Shown here piece by piece: positions 44,498-53,030 of a stretch of 64,000 nucleotides of DNA (the first letter of the stretch is position 1; the number at the start of each line of letters is the position of its first letter). Location: NCBI RefSeq assembly GCF_000935125.1, contig NZ_JRKI01000027.1:147507-211506 (forward strand), read 5' to 3'. The stretch is from Streptomyces natalensis ATCC 27448 (GTDB lineage Bacteria > Actinomycetota > Actinomycetes > Streptomycetales > Streptomycetaceae). The notes under the pieces were generated by a model. The model saw only the letters and a list, made by a program, of their open reading frames with translations. It was not told the DNA's origin and ran no database searches. Position numbers and translations under genes: made by a program.

Positions 44498-44592
44498 GTG
44501 AATCCTCCGACGTGGTCGGTTTCGGTGTCCGACCATGACACTGGGCCAACGGCGAACACCTGTCAAAGGAAATCGGAAGCAGTTTGTTAGGT

Positions 44593-44618
44593 GCTCGCGA
44601 CTTGTTGAGGTCGCGAGC
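44593..44618. promoter_or_regulatory. inverted repeat in the divergent intergenic region
   Basis: gctcgcgac (44593-44601) and gtcgcgagc (44610-44618) are perfect 9-bp arms around 8 bp, placed between the two divergent halves of the 40.2-48.7 kb cluster. A shared operator is the simplest reading; no regulator gene is in the cluster. Confidence 0.5.
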
Positions 44619-44736
44619 GGCCGGCGTCAAGACTCCGCAGTAACAAGTAAGAGTTTGTGAGGTCGCCGCATGGGGTACCGGCCGCCTGGCTAATCTCCGT
44701 TCGCCGACTCATCCCTAAAGAAGGCAGAAGAAAAGG

Positions 44737-45807
44737 ATGACGACTCCAACGCGCCAGGAATTCATAGCCGTAGTGCGCGACGGCGATACCGAAAGGGTGT
44801 CCGGGCTGCTCCACCTCGGGGCCGACCCGAGCGCCCGTGACACAGCCAGTGGGCTGACCGCCTTGATGATCGCGGCGGGCCGGGGGGACACGGCCACCGT
44901 ACGGCTGCTCCTGACGGCCGGCGCGGACGTGTACACCACGGACTCCCGCGGCGGTGGGACGGCTCTGCACAAAGGCCGTCCAGGGCGGCGACACCGAGAC
45001 CGTCCGGGCTCTGCTGGAGGCGGGCGCCTTCGTGGATGCCGTCGCCGCCACCACGGGGCACACCCCACTGATGGACGCCCTCTGGTACAAGTGGCCGGAG
45101 GTCGTGGCCGTGCTCCTGGATCACCAGGCGGGCCTGAACCTGTCGACGCACTACGGCTTCTCGATGCGCGAGCACTTCGAGTACGAGCTGAACGTCAACA
45201 GCCGCGGCAAGGACAAACTGCTCGCTGCCGAACGCCTGTTGAAGGACCGTACGCAGAGCGACACGGCGGCGGCACAGGCACAGCAGCTGATGGGTGCGGT
45301 GGTCGCCGGGGACCTCGATGCGGTGCGGGGTCAGCTCTCCGAAGGTGCCGCGGTCGACGCCCGCTTCCCGGTGGTCAACGGCTTCAACGACGGCCACACG
45401 CCACTCCTGGTGGCCTGCCGGGACGGTCATGAGGAGATCGCCCGCGAACTGATCGCCGCCGGCGCCGACGTCAACGCCACCGAACCCACCTTCGGTGCCG
45501 TACCGCTGCACAAGGCCGTCTACAACGGCCACGCCGGTATCACCGCCCTGCTGGTCGACACCCCCGGAACCGACCTGGACCTCCAGGGCATCACCAATGG
45601 CTACACCCCTCTGCACGACGCTCTCTGGCACGGCTACGAGGGGTGCGCGCGCGGGTCCTCATCAACGCCGGTGCACGACAGGACCTCGTCGGACACGACG
45701 GCAAGACACCGGCCGACATCGCCCGCGACAGCCTCGGTGCCGAACACTCGCTCACCCGCGCCCTGACCACCGTCACCAGGGCGGCCGCCGCCCTCCACTC
45801 CGCCTGA
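44737..45807 (+). pseudogene. ankyrin-repeat protein gene with two compensating frameshifts
   Basis: ATG at 44737 (AAGAAAAGG upstream) starts about 80 residues of ankyrin repeats (LTALMIAAGRGDTATVRLLLTAGADV). At the AAA near 44971 one extra base shifts the frame; 220 codons of clear ankyrin sequence continue there (TPLLVACRDGHEEIARELIAAGADVNA). At the GC run 45645-45653 two extra bases shift it back, and VLINAGARQDLVGHDGKTPADIARDSL finishes at 45807. Net insertion is 3, so the ends share one frame. Both sites are homopolymer or dinucleotide runs, so sequencing error must be excluded. The intact protein would be about 356 aa, a scaffold or binding protein. Confidence 0.85.
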
Positions 45808-45819
45808 CGAGGAGTCACC

Positions 45820-46128
45820 GTGCTGTTCTACGTACAGATGAAGTGGAATCACGAAGGCCGCATCACCCTGGACGAACTCTGGGACGTCGAAGCCCAGGAG
45901 ACCGCGCACGCCAAGGAGACGATCGACTCCGGAATGGTCGTCGGCATCTGGAAGGTCGCCGCTCAGAAGCGAGTCATCGCGGTCGTGGACTGTGCGGACG
46001 CCGAGGAACTCGACCGCACCGCACTTGGACGGCTGCCCATGCGTGAGTACCTCGACTTCGAGGTGGTCTGGCCGCTGCGCGACTACCGCGGCTTCGCCGA
46101 AGACGTGAACGCCCACTACCGGGTCTGA
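45820..46128 (+). CDS. muconolactone delta-isomerase family protein
   Basis: 102 aa, close to the family's 90-100. MLFYVQMKWNHEGRITLDELWDVEAQETAHAKE, GIWKVAAQKRVIAVVDC and LGRLPMREYLDFEVVWPL fit the ferredoxin-like decamer of CatC. In the beta-ketoadipate pathway CatC moves the double bond of muconolactone, but no catA, catB or pca gene is near, so a different lactone or quinone-like substrate is likely. GTG at 45820 with GAGGAG upstream, 12 bp after the ankyrin gene. Confidence 0.85.
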   Translation: MLFYVQMKWNHEGRITLDELWDVEAQETAHAKETIDSGMVVGIWKVAAQKRVIAVVDCADAEELDRTALGRLPMREYLDFEVVWPLRDYRGFAEDVNAHYRV

Positions 46129-46184
46129 GCCCCCGACGGGGTCTGCCGTTCCACCCTTCCCCCTGGGAAAACTAGGAGAACCAC

Positions 46185-46877
46185 GTGATCCACCAGATCA
46201 TCCTTGCCCACCCCAAGCCCGGCATGTCAGAAGAGGAGTTCCAGCGCTACTGGGTCGAGCAGCACGCGGTCCGGTACGCGGTCAAGATCCCGCAGATCAA
46301 GCGGTACTGCGTCGACACCCGCATTCCCCGGCCCGGCGACGAGGACGACCCGCTGTGGAGCGGAGTGGCCGAGATCTGGCTGGAGAACGAGCAGGAGCAG
46401 CTCGCCTCCCTGCAGACCCCGGAGTTCCTGGAGGGCGCGCGACGGGACGAGCCCCGCTGGGCGGCGTTCTGGCGCACCGTGGTGCTGGACACCGACGCGC
46501 ATGTCGTAGTTCCCGGAAACGACAGCGACGGACCCACGACCAAGGCGATGATCCTGGTCAAGCGCCGCGAAGGCCTGCCGCTCCGCGGATTCAGGGAGCG
46601 CAGTCTGGCCCGTCACGCCCGGCTGTCCGAGAAGGTCCCCGGCCTGCGCAAGTACACCCAGAACCACACCCGTGACTCCTTCTACGGCGTGGGCGAGGCG
46701 GTACTGGACGCCGCTTACCAGCTCTGGTTCGACGACGTCCCCGCCTTCGAGGCCGCGCAGGAGACGCCCGAGTACCGGGAGATGCTCGCCGACCTGAGCC
46801 TGTTCACCGAGCCGCGCTACGTCCACACGCTGCTGCTCAAGGAGAACTGGATCGCCGGCCGCGAGGGAGCCCGATGA
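46185..46877 (+). CDS. double EthD-domain protein
   Basis: 230 aa. Two dimeric alpha-beta-barrel repeats: residues 1-105 (IHQIILAHPKPGMSEEEFQRYWVEQHAVRYAVKIPQIKRYCVD) and 118-225 (KAMILVKRREGLPLRGFRERSLARHARLSEKVPGLRKYTQNH). EthD-like domains occur in ether degradation operons and in polyketide tailoring. GTG at 46185 with AGGAG upstream. Its stop overlaps the next gene by ATGA. Confidence 0.85.
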   Translation: MIHQIILAHPKPGMSEEEFQRYWVEQHAVRYAVKIPQIKRYCVDTRIPRPGDEDDPLWSGVAEIWLENEQEQLASLQTPEFLEGARRDEPRWAAFWRTVVLDTDAHVVVPGNDSDGPTTKAMILVKRREGLPLRGFRERSLARHARLSEKVPGLRKYTQNHTRDSFYGVGEAVLDAAYQLWFDDVPAFEAAQETPEYREMLADLSLFTEPRYVHTLLLKENWIAGREGAR

Positions 46878-47332
46878 GCGACGCCGAGCTCCGCGACCGC
46901 CTCGACATCATCGAGGTGTGCACCCGGATGTGCTGGCACACCGACAAACGCGAATGGGAGCAGCTGCGCTCCCTTGTCTTCGCGGAGAAGGTACAGGTCG
47001 ACTACACCAGCCTGAACGGCGGCGAGCCGGCCGAGATGGCGGCCGACGAACTGATCGACGCCTGGCGGTCGTTGCTGTCCCGTCTGGCCTCGACCCAGCA
47101 CTTGCTCACCAATCAGCTGGTGCGGACATCGGGCGACACCGCCGTCGCCACGGCCGACTTCCAGGCCACCCACCTGCTGCCCAACGCTCTCGGCGGCTCC
47201 TTGTGGACGCTCGGCGGTCACTACCGCTTCACCCTTCGCCGGGCCGCCTCCGGATGGCGGATCGACGGGCTGACGATGACCACCGACTGGGCCAAGGGCA
47301 ACCGGAAGATCATGGAAGGGACCACACGATGA
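46874..47332 (+). CDS. SnoaL-like (NTF2-fold) protein C
   Basis: 152 aa. LRDRLDIIEVCTRMCWHTDKREWEQLRSLVFAEKVQVDYTSLNGG is the N-terminal NTF2/scytalone-dehydratase-like pattern with a conserved Asp-Tyr, and GGHYRFTLRRAASGWRIDGLTMTTDW closes the barrel. Such proteins are dehydratases or dioxygenase beta-like subunits. Overlaps both neighbours by 4 bp, so strictly coupled. Confidence 0.85.
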   Translation: MSDAELRDRLDIIEVCTRMCWHTDKREWEQLRSLVFAEKVQVDYTSLNGGEPAEMAADELIDAWRSLLSRLASTQHLLTNQLVRTSGDTAVATADFQATHLLPNALGGSLWTLGGHYRFTLRRAASGWRIDGLTMTTDWAKGNRKIMEGTTR

Positions 47333-47751
47333 CCCGTACCACCCGGGAGACCGCCACCGGCTGGTTCTCCGCACTCACCAGCGGCGACGCCGACCGCGCG
47401 CTGGGCTATCTGGCCGACGACATCGAGTGGGTCAACTACACCCCGGTGCCCGGCTACAACGACCGTATGCCGTGGATCGGCACCTATCACGGCCCGGCGG
47501 CGGTGCTCGACAGCCTGAAGGTCTTCCTGGACATGGTCGACGTCGGGACGGAGAAGCTCGTGGACCTCATCGTCGAAGGCGACCAGGCCATCGGCATCCT
47601 CCATGAGAAGTCCGTGGTCAAGGAGACCGGCCAGGCCTTCGAGATCGAGTTCATCCAGCACCTCACGGTGCGCGACGGGAAGATCGTGCGCTGGAAGTCA
47701 TACACCGACCCGTCCCAGATCCTGCGCGCGATCGACGGGAGGGCGGCATGA
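47329..47751 (+). CDS. SnoaL-like (NTF2-fold) protein D
   Basis: 140 aa. TATGWFSALTSGDADRALGYLADDIEWVNYTPVPGYND, GTYHGPAAVLDSLKVF and FIQHLTVRDGKIVRWKSYTDPSQILRAI are the classic SnoaL/limonene-epoxide-hydrolase-like pattern. ATGA overlaps on both sides. Fourth NTF2-fold gene of the cluster. Confidence 0.88.
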   Translation: MTRTTRETATGWFSALTSGDADRALGYLADDIEWVNYTPVPGYNDRMPWIGTYHGPAAVLDSLKVFLDMVDVGTEKLVDLIVEGDQAIGILHEKSVVKETGQAFEIEFIQHLTVRDGKIVRWKSYTDPSQILRAIDGRAA

Positions 47752-48644
47752 CGCACACCGTACGAACCGAGCGGGTCACCTTCGACAGCGACGGCGAAAC
47801 CCTCGTCGGCACCCTGTACCGGCCCGACGGCCAGGAACTTCGGCCCGCGATCGTCGTCACCGGATCCTGGACGACCGTCAAGGAACAGATGGCCGCGGTC
47901 TATGCCCAGCGGATGGCCGAGGCCGGCTTCGTCGCGCTGGCCTTCGACTTCACCGGCTTCGGCGAATCCGGCGGCCAACCCCGCCAACTGGAGTCCCCGG
48001 CGCGCAAGATCGCCGACATCCACCACGCCATCACCTTCCTCGCCCAGCACTCCGCCGTGGACGCCGGACGAATCGGCGCCCTGGGCGTCTGCGCGAGCAG
48101 CGGATACACCGCTGTGAACGCTGCGGACGACCCGAGGGTACGAAGCCTGGTGCTGATCGCCCCCTGGCTCCACGACGCTGACCTCGTACAGGACATCTAC
48201 GGAGGCGCCGACGAGGTACAGAAGAAGATGGGCCTCGGCCTCGACGCCCTCGCCCAGTACGAGAAGGGAGCGGCCGCGCACTACGTGCCGGCCGTCAGCC
48301 TCACGGACCCCCAGGCCGCGATGTTCGGCCCCTTCGACTACTACCTGGACGAGAAGCGCGGGGCGGTGCCTGCCTGGGACAACCGGTTCGCCGTGATGTC
48401 CTGGCCGCAGTGGCTGACGTTCGACCCGCATCCGGCGGCCTCCCGTATCAAGGCGCCGACCGTGCTCGTCCACAGCCGGGACGGGGCGATCCCGCAGGGG
48501 GCGGAGAAGTTCCACGCCGCTCTCGGCGGCCCGAACGCACTCGTCTGGACCAGCGGAACGCAGTTCGATTTCTACGACCAGGACGCCAAGGTCACCGAGG
48601 CCGCCGGAATTGCCGCCAGGCACTTCACGGAGACCCTGACCTAG
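47748..48644 (+). CDS. alpha/beta hydrolase with Cys in the nucleophile elbow
   Basis: 298 aa. RVTFDSDGETLVGTLYRPDG starts the fold; FDFTGFGESGG is the oxyanion region. The elbow reads GALGVCASSGYTA, so the expected nucleophile position is Cys115 as in dienelactone-hydrolase-like enzymes, rather than Ser. LVHSRDGAIPQGAEKFHAAL gives the acid, and a C-terminal His is in IAARHFTE. It probably hydrolyses an ester, lactone or C-C bond at the end of the pathway. Last gene before the terminator. Confidence 0.87.
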   Translation: MTHTVRTERVTFDSDGETLVGTLYRPDGQELRPAIVVTGSWTTVKEQMAAVYAQRMAEAGFVALAFDFTGFGESGGQPRQLESPARKIADIHHAITFLAQHSAVDAGRIGALGVCASSGYTAVNAADDPRVRSLVLIAPWLHDADLVQDIYGGADEVQKKMGLGLDALAQYEKGAAAHYVPAVSLTDPQAAMFGPFDYYLDEKRGAVPAWDNRFAVMSWPQWLTFDPHPAASRIKAPTVLVHSRDGAIPQGAEKFHAALGGPNALVWTSGTQFDFYDQDAKVTEAAGIAARHFTETLT

Positions 48645-48663
48645 CGCGGCAGACCCAGCACTC

Positions 48664-48707
48664 GGCGGGGCACAGCGGTGGGCAACACGGCACCGCTGTG
48701 CCCCGCC
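48664..48707. terminator. strong intrinsic terminator
   Basis: ggcggggcacagcggtg (48664-48680) pairs perfectly with its complement at 48691-48707 (17-bp stem, 10-nt loop), 20 bp after the hydrolase stop. It ends the plus-strand cluster. Confidence 0.9.
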
Positions 48708-48755
48708 CCTTGCCCCGATCCCTGCCCAGCCTTGTGCTGACGGAGGCACTCACCC

Positions 48756-49061
48756 ATGCCCACCCTGCCCAGCTGCTCTCACCTCGACCAGATCACCCGG
48801 ACAGCCCCCGTGGACGTCATGCCGTCGGAAGGCTGCCAGGAATGCCTGCGATCCGGAGACGGATGGATCCACCTGCGCCGCTGCCTCACCTGCGGCCACA
48901 TCGGCTGCTGCGACTCCTCCAGGAACCGCCACGCCGGCCGCCACTACGAGTCCACCCGCCACCCTGTCGTCGTGTCCCACCAGCCGGACGAGTACTGGGG
49001 ATGGTGCTTCCCGGACCAACTCTTCCTCGAGTTCGAGTTCACCGAGGGGACATCCCGATGA
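48756..49061 (+). CDS. UBP-type zinc-finger protein
   Basis: 101 aa. Cys/His spacing CSHLDQI, CQECLRSGDGWIHLRRCLTCGHIGCCDSSRNRHAGRHYESTRHPVVVS matches the ubiquitin-specific-protease zinc finger (ZnF-UBP), which in eukaryotes binds the ubiquitin C-terminus and in actinobacteria is a stand-alone protein. ATG at 48756. Overlaps the response-regulator/reductase gene by ATGA, so the two are made together. Confidence 0.9.
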   Translation: MPTLPSCSHLDQITRTAPVDVMPSEGCQECLRSGDGWIHLRRCLTCGHIGCCDSSRNRHAGRHYESTRHPVVVSHQPDEYWGWCFPDQLFLEFEFTEGTSR

Positions 49062-50842
49062 CCCCGGCTCCATCGCCGACGACGGCACCGGCCCCGACCA
49101 CGGCCCCTGCCGACGAGGCACGAAAACCGGTGATCCTCGCGGTGGACGACGACCCCCAGGTACTCCGCGCCGTACGCCGTGACCTGCGCAGCGTCTACGC
49201 CGACCGCTACCGAATACTCGGCGCGTCCTCCGCCGGTGAAGCGCTGAAGGTCCTGGACGCTTTGGACGAGCGAGGCCACGACCCGGCACTCTTCCTCGTC
49301 GACCAGCGCATGCCCGACATGACCGGAGTCGACTTCCTGCTGGAGGCCGTGAGCCGTTTCCCCGACGCCCGCCGGGTGCTCCTCACCGCATACGCCGAGA
49401 CCGACGCCGCCATCACCGCCATCACCGCCATCAACAAAGTCCGGCTCGACTACTACCTGATGAAACCCTGGGACCCACCCGCCGAACGCCTCTTCCCTGT
49501 CCTCGACGACCTGCTCTCCGACTGGCTCGCCGCCTACCGCCCCGCCTACCAGGGCATCCGCGTCGCCGGCCATGTCGTATCAGCCCGCACCCACGCCGTA
49601 CGCGACTTCCTCACCCGCAACGGACAGCCATTCCTCTTCCTCAACGCAGCGACCGACCCCGAGGCCCGGCACCTCCTCGACCAGCACCCCACCGCCACCA
49701 CCGGCCTCCCGCTCGTCGCCTTCCCCGACGGCACCGTGCTCTCGGCCCCCGACAACGCCCAACTCGCCGACCGGCTCGGCCTCTCCACCACCGCCTCCCG
49801 CCCGCACTACGACACCGTCATCGTCGGCGCGGGACCGGCCGGCCTCGCCGCGGGCGTCTACGCGGCCTCCGAAGGCCTCTCCACCCTCCTCCTGGATGCC
49901 GACTCCCCCGGCGGACAGGCAGGAACCTCCAGCCTCATCGAGAACTACCTGGGCTTCCCGTCCGGCCTGTCGGGCGGCGACCTGACCCGACGCGCGGTCA
50001 GCCAAGCAGGCCGTTTCGGCGCCGAGTTGCTCCACCCCGTAGAGGTTGTCGCACTGCGCCGGGCCGACCCCGTCCGCATCATCACCCTCGCCGACGGCTC
50101 CGATATCAGCGCCGAGACCGTCCTGCTCTCCACCGGAGTGTCGTACAACCGCCTGGACGTCCCCGGCGCGGACCGCTTCGAAGGCGAGGGCCTCTATTAC
50201 GGCGCGGCAACGACCGAGAGCAGCTCCTGCATCTCCCATCACGTCTTCATCATCGGCGGCGCGAACTCGGCCGGTCAGGCCGCCATCCACTTCGCCAAAT
50301 ACGCCGCCAAGGTCACGGTCCTCGTACGCGGCGACACGCTGGAAGCCGGCATGTCCCAGTACCTCGTCGACGAGATCCACCGGACCACCAACATCGAAGT
50401 CCGGCTGAGCACCAGGGTCCTTGCCCTCGGCGGCGACCGGCACCTGGAACGCATCACGCTCATCGACGACCACACCGGAGCCGAAACCGAAGAAGCGGCG
50501 CGCTTCCTCTTCACCTTCATCGGAGCACGGCCGCGCACCGGCTGGCTGGACGGTGTCGTGGAGTGCGACGAGCACGGATTCGTTCTCACCGGCCCCGATC
50601 TCCGGCGTCCCGCCGATCCGTCTGCCTCTTCCTCCTGGCCGCTGGAACGCGACCCCCTGCTGCTGGAAACCAGCGTGCCAGGGGTGTTCGCGGCCGGCGA
50701 CGTACGAGCCCAGTCGATCAAACGGGTGGCCTCGGGAGTGGGCGAGGGCGCCATGGCGGTGGCGCTCGTCCACCGCTACCGGGCGGCGGGCGGAGGCGGC
50801 GGCCCGGAGTGGCGCCCCACCAGGGTGGCCGGACAACCGTGA
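49058..50842 (+). CDS. response-regulator receiver fused to thioredoxin-reductase-like FAD/NAD(P)H oxidoreductase
   Basis: 594 aa. Residues 22-145 are a receiver domain: acidic pocket Asp30-Asp32, phosphoacceptor Asp82 (LVDQRMPDMTG), Thr110 and Lys136. Residues 165-240 look thioredoxin-like (GQPFLFLNAATDPEARHLL) without CxxC. Residues 248-580 are a class II thioredoxin reductase fold: TVIVGAGPAGLAAGVYAASEG, NADP site VFIIGGANSAGQAAIHFAKYA, VFAAGDVRAQSIKRVASGVGEG. The CxxC disulfide of classical reductases is replaced by TTESSSC near residue 386, so disulfide exchange is doubtful. Likely a redox enzyme switched by phosphorylation or a signalling protein sensing flavin state; no histidine kinase is adjacent. 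Confidence 0.9.
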   Translation: MTPAPSPTTAPAPTTAPADEARKPVILAVDDDPQVLRAVRRDLRSVYADRYRILGASSAGEALKVLDALDERGHDPALFLVDQRMPDMTGVDFLLEAVSRFPDARRVLLTAYAETDAAITAITAINKVRLDYYLMKPWDPPAERLFPVLDDLLSDWLAAYRPAYQGIRVAGHVVSARTHAVRDFLTRNGQPFLFLNAATDPEARHLLDQHPTATTGLPLVAFPDGTVLSAPDNAQLADRLGLSTTASRPHYDTVIVGAGPAGLAAGVYAASEGLSTLLLDADSPGGQAGTSSLIENYLGFPSGLSGGDLTRRAVSQAGRFGAELLHPVEVVALRRADPVRIITLADGSDISAETVLLSTGVSYNRLDVPGADRFEGEGLYYGAATTESSSCISHHVFIIGGANSAGQAAIHFAKYAAKVTVLVRGDTLEAGMSQYLVDEIHRTTNIEVRLSTRVLALGGDRHLERITLIDDHTGAETEEAARFLFTFIGARPRTGWLDGVVECDEHGFVLTGPDLRRPADPSASSSWPLERDPLLLETSVPGVFAAGDVRAQSIKRVASGVGEGAMAVALVHRYRAAGGGGGPEWRPTRVAGQP

Positions 50843-50858
50843 TGACTGACCGTGTTCG

Positions 50859-52241
50859 TCATTCCCGCTGCCGCGTCTCCTGCATCAACTGGCGCAAATA
50901 GCGCGTACGCCGACGCCCAATCGCCAGCACCCCCACAAGCGGCCCGGCCGCGGCAACCAGGAGGCATGCGGTGCGCAGCCCCCCGCTGCCGTATCCGATC
51001 CCCGACACCAGCAGTACCACGGCGAGGAAGGCGGCGCCGAAGCAGATCACGCCCGGTGTGTGCACCTGTGGCTGCCACACCGCGTACGGGAGTGCCGGGC
51101 GGGACGGTTCCGGCGCGGCGCGGGGGCCAGTAACCGGTTCACCCGGCGCGGCGCCCAGGGGCGTGCCGAGGGGGGTCGCTCCCCGTATGTACCGGCCGTC
51201 GTCCAGGACGAGCAGGGCGGGGGCGGACCATTCGGGCCGGTCTCCCACCCTGGGCATCCAGTACAGCCGGCCCTGACTGTCCTTGAGGGCCGCTGCGAGC
51301 GGAACGGGATCGAGGCACCGTTCGAGCAGCAGATCACGGCCTCCGCTCGGCGAGGCGAGACGGAGCGAGGGCGTCAGGAGCGGCGTGGGGCGCCTGGCAG
51401 CATCGAGGGCGATGGGGCGCCAGAGCCGTTCGCCCGCACCGACGCCGGCGATGCGGACCCGAAGCATCCGGGTTTCACCGGCGCCGAATACGCCCGCTGT
51501 GGCGCGTGCGGCGGCACGGGTACGGAGGGCCCCTGCGGCGCCGGCCAGAGTGAAAAGACCGCAGACCCCCAGCACCGCGAGCTCCTGCGGCCCAGGGGGT
51601 CCGCCGAGAAGCGAGCTCAGCTCGGCGCGGCTGTCCATGATGACTCCGGCAGCGGGGTCGTCCGGAGCGTACAGGCCCGGGGACCGGTCGCCCGGGTGCG
51701 GCGGCTCAGGGGTCTTCACCGTTCCCTCGAGCCGCAGCACCTCTTTCCCGGACCGGCCGCCGCCCAGCGCAGTCGCCGTGACCTCGGACTCGTAATGACT
51801 GGAGCTCTTGCCGGTCTTCCGGACGGAGTGGTGAACCTGAGTGATGGTCACCTCAGCAATACGCCGACTGTGGGCGGTGATTGCGGCCAGCTGCGGTGTG
51901 CTGGCCTTCGTCGAGAGGAACAGCATGACGAGTGGCAGCGTCAGCGCCACCAGGGCGAGCAGGACGAGCTGGGGCCGGCTCGTGGGCCACCACCGGGTCC
52001 GACGCCGCCCCACCGGGGCGGACCGGCCCCAGGTCGACGCCGCGCGCTCCGTGTCTGCCGACCCTCTGCGCGCCCGCAACCACCACACCAGGACCGCTCC
52101 CGCCGACACCGCCAGACAGGCCAGCAGATCCCAACGGGGATACGGGGCCACCTTGCGCACCACCAGACAGACCAGAAACGCGGCAACGCCTGCCCATGCC
52201 ACCGCGGCGGCTGCCGCCACCGCACGATCTCGTTCCCTCAC
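50859..52241 (-). CDS. multi-pass membrane protein, unknown function (paralogue family 1)
   Basis: 460 aa. Hydrophobic segments lie near residues 10-28, 38-55, 90-108, 218-240 and two at 395-440. The cytosolic or external part contains DDPAAGVIMDSRAELSSLLGG, resembling DUF3592-like proteins, and RLYWMPRVGDRPEWSAPALLVLDDGRYIRG, a motif shared with the protein at 54792-56090. GTG at 52241 with GAAGGA upstream. Convergent with the reductase gene (16 bp). Confidence 0.8.
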   Translation of the reverse strand: MRERDRAVAAAAAVAWAGVAAFLVCLVVRKVAPYPRWDLLACLAVSAGAVLVWWLRARRGSADTERAASTWGRSAPVGRRRTRWWPTSRPQLVLLALVALTLPLVMLFLSTKASTPQLAAITAHSRRIAEVTITQVHHSVRKTGKSSSHYESEVTATALGGGRSGKEVLRLEGTVKTPEPPHPGDRSPGLYAPDDPAAGVIMDSRAELSSLLGGPPGPQELAVLGVCGLFTLAGAAGALRTRAAARATAGVFGAGETRMLRVRIAGVGAGERLWRPIALDAARRPTPLLTPSLRLASPSGGRDLLLERCLDPVPLAAALKDSQGRLYWMPRVGDRPEWSAPALLVLDDGRYIRGATPLGTPLGAAPGEPVTGPRAAPEPSRPALPYAVWQPQVHTPGVICFGAAFLAVVLLVSGIGYGSGGLRTACLLVAAAGPLVGVLAIGRRRTRYLRQLMQETRQRE

Positions 52242-52447
52242 CCGAATGCGTCCTTCACCTTTGTCACCGTGCCTTGCTGCGGGCCAGGGCCCTTTCCGCC
52301 ATCTCCGTCAGGCTTACTGCCGACCGCCGCAGGAGGCCGTGCCCGACTCAGGGTCAGCAGGCGCCCGGCTGCCCCGGAGGAGCCGGTCGGCAGCGGTCAG
52401 TCGCCTCGGCTCCTCGACACGGATGCGGCAGGACAGCCCGATCACGA

Positions 52448-52858
52448 CTACAGGGACCAGCCGTTGCCGGCGTGCTTCGCCCCGTTGCCCGACCCCTGGC
52501 CCTGCTGCCGCGTCTCCCGCCGCTCTTTCGCTATTTCTTGACGTTCTTCTTCGAGACGCCGTTCACCGTCGGCAGCAAGGGCTTGGCGTTCGGTGTCGGA
52601 CAGTTCGTCCCACTTCTCTTTGAAGGGCTGCATGCCGGCCACAATCGCCTCTGAGTAGGCCGAGATCGTTGCAGCCTCCCGCAGCCCGACACGACCGGAG
52701 AGGACCTCCTGGGCCATCTCCTTCAACGTGTCACCTGCCCCGCCCTCTGCGAGCCTTTCAAGCGCCTTCCGCAAGAGACGTGCTTGTGCCGGATCTTTGG
52801 CGATGTCCATAAACTCGGAATCGTCCACCTGATTTTTCGGGTCTGGATGTTCAGCCAT
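52448..52858 (-). CDS. small charged helical protein
   Basis: 136 aa. DPAQARLLRKALERLAEGGAGDTLKEMAQEVLSGRVGLREAATISAYSEAI is helical, followed by a Glu/Arg-rich coiled coil (ELSDTERQALAADGERRLEEERQEIAKERRETRQ). ATG at 52858 with GGAGG 7 nt upstream. It follows the WXG100-like gene on the same strand and resembles small partner proteins of type VII secretion clusters, but no named family is recognised. Confidence 0.75.
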   Translation of the reverse strand: MAEHPDPKNQVDDSEFMDIAKDPAQARLLRKALERLAEGGAGDTLKEMAQEVLSGRVGLREAATISAYSEAIVAGMQPFKEKWDELSDTERQALAADGERRLEEERQEIAKERRETRQQGQGSGNGAKHAGNGWSL

Positions 52859-53030
52859 GTTTCGTCCTCCGGTGGAGAGTTCAGTATCTGCGTCGACTGA
52901 CTCGACACCGATGCTCCCTGGAACGTACGAGTACCCGCGAGGTGTTCTCAAAGCGCCTGTAGGGCAGTGGAGTCCCAGGCTCAGGAATCCGAGAAGGAGA
53001 GTGCGGGGCGCCGAGATCAGCGGGGAAGCG

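Noticed and set aside
45820..46128. Calling a classical catechol (beta-ketoadipate) pathway from the muconolactone-isomerase-like gene
   Set aside because: No catechol dioxygenase, cycloisomerase or enol-lactonase is present nearby.
49580..50836. A 418-codon open frame antisense to the receiver/reductase gene
   Set aside because: No motifs; the sense strand carries clear FAD and NADPH signatures.
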